DNA from: Saposhnikovia divaricata
Taxonomy: Eukaryota; Streptophyta; Magnoliopsida; Apiales; Apiaceae
Assembly (NCBI GenBank): GCA_036435485.1
Contig: CM071595.1
Coordinates: 102,974,580-103,038,579 of the forward strand
Reading direction: 5' to 3'
DNA: 64,000 bases
The notes under the pieces were generated by a model that was given only the letters and a program-made list of their open reading frames with translations, did not search any database and had not been told where the DNA came from. Both the position numbers and the translations under genes were made by a program. Positions 55,866 to 64,000 of the stretch are shown piece by piece; the first letter of the stretch is position 1, and every line of letters begins with the position of its first letter.

Positions 55866-56239
55866 TTTGCCCCCCAACTTTTAAGAAAACTGATCAGGTT
55901 TTCTTGGAAGTTAAGGTTTAGGTACACTAGTGTTTCACAGGTATCGCCATGAATGTAAAGTGTGGAGCGACCTACACATTTACGATGATTCGCCTTATCC
56001 GAGGCTAAACAAACATATTTGTGTCTTATGGAAAGTTATTAACAATTTCCTAACACTTTTCTCCTACTCACAGGTATTTTATTATTTATCACAAATATTT
56101 TGGACCCCTGGTTTTTGGAGACAAGTTTGTATTTTCCTGGAGTTTTTAGGAACTTTTCTCCCAAATATCATGTCTGAAGAATTTTCAATACATATTTTTT
56201 ATGAGAAAATCAAAGAAGAACTGAACATTTTCGACCAGG

Positions 56240-56675
56240 AATCCTGATCGAATTCGACCAGGATCCTGGTCGAATTAAGGGTCATTTTAACATCATGGTC
56301 GAAGGTTTTTCGACCACGAATCCTGGTCGAATTCGATCAAGATCCCGGTCGAATTAAAGGCCATTTTTACATCCTGGTCGAAGGCTTTTCCACCAGGAAT
56401 CCTGGTCGAATTCGATCAGGATCCTGGTCGAATTAAAGGCCATTTTTACATTCTGGTCGAAGACTTTTCGACCAGGAATCTTGGTCGAATTCGATCAGGA
56501 TTCTGGTCGAATTAAGGTCCATTTTTACACTCTGGTCGAAGACTTTTCGACCAGGAATCCTGGTCGAATTCGATCAGGATTCTTGTCAAATTAAGGTCCA
56601 TTTTTACACTCTGGTCAAATACTTTTCGACCAGGAATCCTGGTCGAAATCGATCAGGATTCTGGTCGAATAATGG
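56240..56675. repeat. 79-bp tandem repeat with palindromic core
   Basis: Units begin at 56240, 56319, 56398, 56477, 56556 and 56635 (last one partial), an exact 79-bp period. Each unit contains gaccaggatcctggtc-like palindromes; in the first unit the palindrome reaches 26 bases (about 56252-56277). It lies in the 3' region of the Tat element between its 3' LTR and the antisense gene. Confidence 0.93.
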
Positions 56676-56918
56676 GTCTTATTTTCGGAATGAAGTATTT
56701 TGGGCCATTAGGCCTATTGGACCTATTGGGCCTACTGGGCCTATTTCCTTTTAGTTTATTTATTATATATGTATATTTATGTATCTCATTTCTACGATAG
56801 GTTCTAGTTTATTCTAGAACCTTCCATCATTTTGGGCCCTTGGGCCTTTCATGGGCTTTTACTGGCTATTGCCGGTCTTAGGGAATTTTAACCGGTTATC
56901 AACCGACTAAAGAATTCC

Positions 56919-56926
56919 TATAAAAG
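56919..56926 (+). promoter_or_regulatory. TATA box of the antisense gene
   Basis: 'tataaaag' lies about 240 bases before the ATG of the + strand antisense gene, followed by a CT-rich leader (ttcatttctcatttcactct). It is the right distance and composition for a plant RNA polymerase II promoter. Confidence 0.5.
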
Positions 56927-57986
56927 AGTGAAGTGAGAGTTCATTTCTCATTTCACTCTAATCACTCTCATTTTACCTTCTAATTTTTTTTTCAAATCTC
57001 TCTAAGTTAAGGCGATTTCCGACAGAGTTCAAGGGTATTTTCCGGCGGCTCTCCACTGTGTTATGGGTTTCTTTGAAGTTTCTTCAAAGTTTTCTGGGTT
57101 TTTCCTTGCATCTTTATCTCCTTCAGCTGCATTTTCTGGGTTCGAGTATTCTTCCCTTGAATATCAATGGCGGACAAAGCTGCTCAACGCCTTTCCAAAA
57201 TGAATTCTGCATCTAAGAGAGGTAATGACATCGACATCCGTTCTACTTATATGAGCTTAAGTGATATGATTAATACTTGCGGAGATAAATATCCTAGTTT
57301 AGCTGATCTTGATGCATATAACTGCTGTAATAAATTCCATGACGAGGATTGTGTTCGTAGTATAATAAGAGTTATAATGTTAAGTCCCCACTTAAACTGG
57401 TAATGGTTGGGCCTGGCGACAGGTCGCCAGGCCCAGCCATTGGAGGCCCAATGCACTTTGTGTTTTTAGGGATGCCCTTGTAGCTGGGCTTAGGTTTCCT
57501 TTTCACAGTTTTATTCCAACCTTATTGGTTGATGTTCAAATCATCCCATGTCAGTTACCTCCCAATGCCTGGCGATCAATTCTCTGTTTCATGGTTTTAT
57601 GTCTAAGGAAGAAATTCCCACTTTCTGTCCCCCTCTTTAGAAAGATTTTCCAATTTTACAATAGTTCTAGCAATCAACTGGGCTGGGTCTACATTAGACA
57701 AAGGCCCAAGATTCCTCATATCTTTAATGGGCACTCGGTAGTTGACAATAACCCCAAATGGAAGGAAGAATTTATGTTCTTGTTATGGGAAGGGGTGATT
57801 GGGGCACCCTTTTCAGAAAATCATTCGGGAAAGTAGCCGATGGCAATCCCAACAAAATCGTGCTTAATACTGAAAAACATGCTGCCTATGATGAGCTTAC
57901 TAAAGACAACGGTCAATCGTTGTGCTGGGACTTTATCAACGAGGAATCTCTGAGGGCCGTTGGCCTATCTAAAGTTTCTGACCTTG

Positions 57987-58063
57987 GTAATTTCTTATTC
58001 CCTTGCATTTTTTCTTAATTTCGGTTTTATTTATACCAACGTGTTTTGTTTTTGTGTTTGTAG
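57987..58063 (+). other. Intron 1 of the antisense gene
   Basis: 77 bp, gtaatttc ... tgtttgtag. The other Tat antisense gene has gtaattta at the same place in the protein (after ...SLEG), although its acceptor is not clear. Confidence 0.65.
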
Positions 58064-58425
58064 CCGCGAGAAAGATCATGGAGGCCACAGAGCCAGTGGA
58101 GGAAGAGTCCTCTCGAATGAGGAGGGCTAAAAGGGGTTTGGATCCCCGTACTGAGGGCCTAGAGCCAGCGTTTTTGCGACCTCACAAGGTTACAAAAAAG
58201 GATATTGTGAATGTGGACTTGGACGAGGGGCCACTACAAGTGAACGTCAAATCATCTGTCTATAGGGCCCCTTGGGGCTTCAGGAAACATGATTCAGTTG
58301 TCGGTTCCACCAAACACTCCATAGACTGGTCGCTTAATTCTATCACTCCATGCGACTATAAAGATTTGGTCTCTGGAGGCTCCATGGAACAGTCTGAGCA
58401 CCTGGGCGCTCAGGCCCTAGCAACT

Positions 58426-58500
58426 GTAAGCACCTAAAATCTACTCTCTTTTTTTGTCTTACCCCCATCTATTAAATGTTCTGATTAAATCTCTTTGCAG
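58426..58500 (+). other. Intron 2 of the antisense gene
   Basis: 75 bp, gtaagcacc ... ctctttgcag, between GAQALAT and ANVHFHGM. The other Tat antisense gene has an 80-bp intron (31297-31376) at exactly this place. Confidence 0.75.
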
Positions 58501-59004
58501 GCCAATGTTCACTTCCATGGGATGGTTCATCAAGCCAAATCCTGGAAGAGCAATGCTAAGTCTTTTGAGACTAAGTTTCAAAAGGCCAAGATCAGGGCTG
58601 AGGGAGCTGAAGAGAAGCTCCAGAAGAAAGAGGAGGAACTGGCTACAGCTAATGCCGAGCTAATTGATTTGAGGGCATAGAAAGATGAGGCCATTGATGC
58701 CTATATCGATTCTGAGGACTTCCAGAAGCATATGGAGCAGCATGACAGGATTCTGTTTCCTAGTCAGTACACGGAGGGTTGGGATGAGCCCATTGAGGCC
58801 GTGTTGAAGAAACACCCGAACTTGTTCTCTCCTGCTGACTTTCCTAGCCCACATCCACCTGTTCCTACCCCTGTTAAGGGTAGTGAGGATGAGGCTATTG
58901 AGGATGGGACTTGGATACTAGATCTTGAGGTTTCCCCCCTTCGGAGGGACTCTGATACTACTAAGACTTCCTCTTCTCGCTCCGTAGGTGGTTTAAATGT
59001 CTAG

Positions 59005-59419
59005 GGAGACGTAGAGGAGTCTGCTCCATCCCAAGCTCCTGGGACTTATATTATTTCCGGTTGGCCCTGCGTGGCATATGTTTTTATGATTTCATCATCC
59101 TTGTTTTGTAACTTATAACTTATAGCCTTCGGGCTTATTTATGCATTTTCGAGTTTTTCTTTATATTTAGTAATTTTGCCTTTTGTACTTGGCCTTTATA
59201 GGCTTGCAATTTAATTATGCATAGGTACATAGTAGACATAAATATAAACACAAAGAATACTGGAAATCAAAATTTATAAATGCATAAAATAATCTTGAAA
59301 CGGGTCCAGCCCTTACATAAGTACTCTACTTCCTACTCGGAGTTTGAAAACTCTGAAATGGTTTCGTCGACCTTATTTCTAGTCTCCTAATAACTTTAGC
59401 TATGTCATAATCAGGATAA
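59005..59419. other. Spacer between antisense gene and integrase
   Basis: About 400 bp with no gene, the counterpart of 30151-30566 in the other Tat element. 3' ends of convergent transcripts would lie here. Confidence 0.45.
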
Positions 59420-60095
59420 TCAAACATAGTAGACCTTGAGGTTTGATGCATGCCAAGTGCGAGGCACATCACTTCCTTCCAAAGTCTCCAACTTGTACGA
59501 TCCACGTCCCAGTGTTCCCTTGACTCGATATGGACCTTCCCAATTCGGGGCCAGCTTCCCCTTCTGTCCAATTCCGGATGCTTCAATCTTTCTAAGCACT
59601 AGGTCCCCCTGACGGAAGAACCTCTCTTTCACCCTTAAGTTATAGTAAAAGGAAGCTCTCTTCTGATGTTCAACATTCCTGGCATGAGCTTCATCTCTTA
59701 CCTCATCTATCAAGTCAAGGGCCAAACTCATTCCCTCTTCATTTGTGTCCGGTTCGAAAGCTTCTATTCATGGAGAAGCATGCATAATCTCCACGGGTAC
59801 CACGGCTTCAGCTCCGTAGGTTAACATGAATGGAGTTGCTCCAGTAGTCACCTTACATGTGGTGCGGTATGCCCAGAGTATGGGTAGTAACTCATCCACC
59901 CAAGTGTTCCTAGAGCGTTCCACCCTTTTCTTAAGTCCATCAAGGATTATTCGATTAGCAACCTCAGCTTGCCCGTTGGCTTGAGGGTGGGCAACTGAGG
60001 TAAATCGAAGCTCAATCCCATTTTCATCACAATAGTCCCTGAATTCTTTGTTGTTAAATTGTAACCCATTGTCCCTAACGAGGATTCGTGGTATT
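59420..60095 (-). pseudogene. Integrase C-terminal half, second Tat element
   Basis: Minus strand. From the insertion point it reads ILVRDNGLQFNNKEF (second catalytic D), QANGQAEVANR (catalytic E), ILWAYRTTCKVTTGATPF, a TGA at 59768-59770, then RQGDLVLRKIEASG, GKLAPNWEGPYRV and LKVYYV, ending at the stop 59420-59422. It is the C-terminal half of the protein whose other half is at 63447-64000. Confidence 0.88.
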
Positions 60096-63000
60096 TATAA
60101 GGTCCCGTAAGAGGGCTATATTAAGCTAGAAGGGGGGTTGAATAGCTTAATTACCAATTTAAAAATTATTATGGCGTTTTAAAATAATTTTCCTTTTTTT
60201 TTAAAACTTTACCGAGTCGTTATGCAGTTTATAAGTGCAGAAATAAAAGACAAGGAAGGAAAATACCACACAGGAGATTTTATCCTGGTTCGCGATGGCG
60301 CAACCCCTAATGGATTTGCTCACCCCTACTCCAGTCCCCGAGCTCCTCTCCGGGCTCGAGATTTTCCCTTAAAAATAACTCGCTCCTTTAGTAGGCGGAG
60401 AAGCCTTTACAACCCTATAAATATTGGTCTTGGTACGTATCTCCGAGACACTACCTCACAATAAATATAAAAACCCACAAGACTCGTCTTGGGTTGTAAC
60501 TCCCCGTTACACCCTTAAAGTCATTGTGAAAAACCTACACAACTTATCTTAGACAGCAACTCCCCGCTACTTCTTCAAAGTTGATGTAGAACCCTTGGTG
60601 TAGTCTTTGAATTCCTCGCTTTTGCCGGTCTTGGATCTTAGATGCAAGGTCTTGGGTCTTTCCTCTTCTTCACGGTGCAAAGGCCACTAACTCCCCGTTA
60701 ATGCCTAGGACTTGGGTCTTAGAACGAGAATCACCTCACTTCAACTTCACCTCACTGCAAAACTTAGAAAACAATATCTACGAAACAAACCGTAATATGA
60801 AGAGAGGTTTGGACTTAATATGTCCTAAGGTGACTATAATATTCTTACCCGAATATTAACTAAAGTAAGTTCAATAAGCTTTATTTGCTTATGACTTTAT
60901 AATACAATACTCCGTATAGTGAGATTTAAATATATCTCGGAGTTTGTAAATCTTGATTATTTCCTTTAAGCTCGTAGGCTTATAAGGTTTTATAATCGTA
61001 TACTTTGGCTCGTCTTTTATAAAGATCGAAGTATACTTACAATTACTTCTTTGTTGAAAATACGTCTATTTTCGAAGTAATGTATAAATCAAGTCCTTGT
61101 TGAAGCTTTATAGCTTAAGGATCTTTGATAAACAACTTCTCGTTCGATATAGTCAACTTTAGACTATTCGTATATATTTAAACGAGAGTGTTACAATTTT
61201 ACTTTAACAATTTGCACTTTAATATTAATTTGGCCAATTAAACACAACACACAAATAAACGCACACGTACAGAAAAGTAACTCGCTTATCTATAGGATAA
61301 AACGAGGGCCGCTATTATGCGTTAAATTAGTGCGGAAAGTAAAATCACTCACAAGTGTGAGGACGAGAAGAAAAAGTGCGGAAAGTAAAATCACTCACAA
61401 GTGTGAGGACAAGAATAAAAGTGCGGAAAATATATAGAAGGCTTTCGCCACGCTATTACGCGTTAAGATTAGTGCGGAAAGTAAAATCACTCACAAGTGT
61501 GAGGACTAGAAGAAAAAATGCGGAAAATATATAAACGGCTTTCGTCACGCTATTACGCGTTAAAGATAAACACACACGTACGAGTAATTAAACACACCAC
61601 ACAACAATAAAAATATTAATGGCCAAAGTTAAGTGCGTTAAAGTTTTAATTAAGGCTTTTAGATTCTTTTCCCCCGGAACACTAGAGGTGATAGAAGGGA
61701 ATCAAATCAAGCTCGATGTAATAATTTGACCGTCGTCAAATACAACCTCTTTTTGAGGTTTTCTAATATTTCGAATCGTTGTTCGAAATTTAATCCTTGA
61801 ACGGATTTTTATGGTCTCGTTTAGAGATCCGATATAAGAGCTTAGAGATGAAGAGAAGATGAAGGTATAGAGCTCTTATATGTATAAAAATATGGTCGGT
61901 TAAGACTCGGATATGAAGCTAAAATATTACCACTTTTGGATATCGCCGGAAAAATTCGCCGGAGGTTCAGCCGGATTTTGGCTTATGGTCGAACTTGGGC
62001 AGCCCTTCGGGAGGCCGGAAAGTAGTGGTAGATGAGCTTGCTAGGTGGGAGAAAGCTTGGTTGAAGGAACTAAGCTTTTTGGAACAAAAACCTTGTATAT
62101 ATTTAAGTATATATAAAAAAGAGAAGGTTTTTGAGATGAAGTAGGTGTAGAAAGTATTTGGATATATTGAGAGAGCTCACACTTCTAAATTCCCAGCACT
62201 TATTTGGCTCCTTAGCTTGTAGGAAATGGTTGGGGGAAGGGGTTTATTTATAGGAGGAGTTGGGTGGAAGTAAGGGTGGAGATTGAAGGAAAAAGGAGTG
62301 GTTGAGATGAAAAGCACTTGGATTGATGAGGTGGAAAGTGGTTTTGTGTTTGTTGGGAGTGGTATTGTGTTTCTTTGCAAGTGGGGGTGGTTTACTACAT
62401 TAATATTCCAGCTGGTCTTATCCCCTTAATATATTGTATCGGACTCGTATCAATTAACGAATAAATACGTAACATATTTCGTTAATTAAATACCCGATTA
62501 ATACGAAAATTCCGAATAAATAATTCTAAAATTATGGAGAATTTAGGAATATTATAAAATGGAATTCTGGAAAGTTTGGTCAATAATGGTCAACGTTGAC
62601 TTGGTCAAACGTGGACCCACTGTCTCGATTTTCGTGCCCGGACCAAAATTCTCAGAAAATTACGAAACTTTTACAATGCATAGAAAATAACATTTAAGTG
62701 ACCCATCTCAAGTTTCAAGTCATTCTAGCAAGTGGAAGTATTTTATTTGGATTTAATACGATTAAATCAGGTTTCGGTTCCGAATAAAATACGATTGGTC
62801 TTTCTATGAAATGGATGCATCTTTTGACCAATGTTTTGACTTGAATATATACTTAGAATATATTTCCTAATATATAAAATATATTGAGAGTGTAGGAAAT
62901 ATTTTTGAGTATTTAAAATAATTTTCTCCAAAAATGGAATAAATTTAAGAAGTTGGAGAAAAATTACTTTAAATATTTCTAGCACGAGATAAAAATGAGT

Positions 63001-63446
63001 ATTAATATTCTACCACTGAATATTAATATTCTTGAGGATAAAAATATTTTGAGTGCGAAGGCGGAATATTTTTGAATAAAAACAGATCGCTTTTAAATAT
63101 AGCACGAGTTCTCTAAAGAATATTAATCCTCGAATATTCTTTGTTCAAGCCTGTCGCCTTATCAATTTTGCAACGAAGATCTAAAAAATATAAAACCTCG
63201 ATATTTCTTGTTCGATCTTTATTGCCTTGGTGTAGAGATATATTCCATAAAAATATAATTTTAATTTTTCGCAATAATGGAATATCTCTTATAACTAAAA
63301 ATAGATATTTGCCAGAATTGACTTTTGACTTTTGACGGAATCAATTAAATTAAATGGACTAGTGGAGAGGATAACTAAGTGTCATTAAATTTTATGTTAA
63401 ATTGTACAAATACCAAAATAAATAATATATCGAAGATATCCTTTCA
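60096..63446. mobile_element. 3.35 kb non-coding insertion, probably a solo LTR or non-autonomous LTR element
   Basis: Flanked by gtatt (60091-60095 and 63447-63451). Removing the insert and one gtatt restores the integrase alignment. The ends read tataagg...cctttca, weakly inverted (one end close to tg...ca). I see no protein-coding gene and no long direct repeat between its two ends, which argues for a solo LTR. Internal features: a 'gaaggggggttgaatag' segment near 60128, a repeat array at 61311-61570, and short AT-rich words. A five-base duplication fits an LTR-type integrase. Confidence 0.65.
61311..61570. repeat. Tandem repeat array inside the 3.35 kb insertion
   Basis: 'gtgcggaaagtaaaatcact' followed by 'cacaagtgtgagga' occurs three times (from 61330, 61376 and 61472). 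A longer unit starting 'cgctattacgcgttaa' recurs at about 61311, 61451 and 61547. 'cgctattacgcg' occurs twice, and 'cactcacaagtgtgag' can fold on itself. Confidence 0.85.
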
Positions 63447-64000
63447 GTATTCCATACCTGCACATGACATTCTCCCAGAAGAACTGCGTGACTTGCTTGG
63501 TTGTAATTTTAGCCAAAGGTTTGGCCTCAATCCACTTCATGAAGTAATCAACAGCTACGACCAGGAACTTCCTTTGAGCAGTGGCCATCGGAAAGGGCCC
63601 AAGTATATCCATCCCCCACATAGCGAAAGGAATGGGGGAGCTGACGGATGTCAACATCTCAGGTGGCTGCCTAACCACTGGTGCATGTTTCTGGCACCGA
63701 TCACACCTTTTCACGTACTCCTTGGCATCAGCCATTATCTCAGGCCAATAAAACCCGAGCCTGACTATCTTGTGAGCTAGGGCCCTGCCCCCCAAGTGTT
63801 GTCCACAGATTCCCTCATGAACCTCCTCAATAGCTGATCTGGCCTCTTCAGGCCTCAAACACTTTAGGTACGGAATCACAAAAGACTTCTTGTAGAGTAT
63901 CCCTTTAATCAAAGCATGCCTCAACGCCCTCACAGATAATTTTCGTGCCTCCATGGCATCGGTCGGGAGCCAACCGATCTCAAGGTGTGCTTTTATGGGA
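63447..64000 (-). pseudogene. Integrase N-terminal half, second Tat element
   Basis: Minus strand, open from the window end to the insertion. It reads WLPTDAMEARKLSVRAL, zinc segment EEVHEGICGQHLGGRALAHK ... RCDRCQKHAP, then the core start WGMDILGPFP (first catalytic D) up to ENVMCRYGI, where the insertion cuts it. Beyond that the frame runs into the insert and soon stops. It aligns closely to 28861-29490 of the other Tat element. Confidence 0.88.

Larger units (their letters stand above)
57167..59004 (+). pseudogene. Spliced antisense gene (aORF) of the second Tat element
   Basis: ATG at 57167 in the context caatggcg. Exon 1 begins MADKAAQRLSKMN; a stop after HLNW (57401-57403) and a frame change precede DALVAGLRFPFHSF and VDVQIIPCQLPPNAW, which align with the antisense gene of the other Tat element. 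Intron 1 is 57987-58063 (gtaatt...ttgtag) and intron 2 is 58426-58500 (gtaagc...ttgcag). Exon 2 carries YRAPWGFRKHDSVVGS and SEHLGAQALAT; exon 3 is a coiled coil (KFQKAKIRAEGAEEKLQKKE). A TAG at 58678-58680 interrupts the tail, which ends at 59002-59004. The domain resembles the 'putative gypsy-type transposon' family. Function unknown. Confidence 0.75.
55368..64000 (-). mobile_element. Second Tat/Retand-type gypsy element, minus strand, partial
   Basis: A 498-bp 3' LTR (55368-55865), then polypurine tract, tandem repeats, a + strand antisense gene and minus-strand integrase up to the window end, where the rest of pol and gag must continue. The LTR and proteins are homologous to the element at 25490-34439 but in opposite orientation and diverged. 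The integrase is split by a 3351-bp insertion (60096-63446). Confidence 0.88.

Noticed and set aside
60222..60464. 80-codon ORF inside the 3.35 kb insertion
   Set aside because: Isolated, no family resemblance, inside LTR-like sequence; probably chance.

Overview
This is plant nuclear DNA, very probably from a eudicot with a large, repeat-rich genome; the sequence does not let me name the species. I found no intact single-copy host gene, rRNA, tRNA or CRISPR array. About 45 kb is a nest of LTR retrotransposons. The middle, about 36.8-55.4 kb, is AT-rich sequence made of Helitron-like and hAT-like DNA elements and old decayed repeats.

Layout. (1) Bases 1-18593 are the 3' part of a Sirevirus-like Ty1/copia element on the + strand: gag end, pol, a 2.35 kb non-coding stretch, a long extra ORF after pol, and the 3' LTR. 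(2) A complete younger Ty1/copia element (9217-17089, LTRs of 1107 bp, duplication aacac) sits inside that extra ORF. (3) The Sirevirus has itself inserted (tagta) into one LTR of a minus-strand Ty3/gypsy chromovirus, which runs from left of the window to 36825. (4) The other LTR of the chromovirus is split by a + strand Tat/Retand-type gypsy element (25490-34439, duplication aactt) that has lost its reverse transcriptase. (5) From 36826 to 55367 come tandem repeats, two diverged copies of an unknown 1.3 kb repeat, Helitron-like termini that may bound a 9.6 kb element carrying gene scraps, and a 796 bp hAT element with a perfect 8-bp duplication. (6) From 55368 to the window end lies a second Tat/Retand element, on the minus strand, with a + strand antisense gene and a 3.35 kb non-coding insertion (duplication gtatt) inside its integrase.

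The nesting gives an order of events. The chromovirus came first; the + strand Tat element and the Sirevirus then inserted into its two LTRs; the inner copia element is the youngest, with 4 differences between its LTRs by eye, against about 5% for the Tat LTRs.

Most worth a second look: (a) five copies, in each of the two chromovirus LTRs, of a module that looks like a plant U-snRNA promoter (RTCCCACATCG, then a TATA box after 32-34 nt); (b) a heptamer, AACTCTG, scattered all over the Sirevirus in coding and non-coding parts; (c) the antisense genes of two separate Tat elements, with an intron at the same place in both and a second shared donor site; (d) structured repeats in the leader of the inner copia element.
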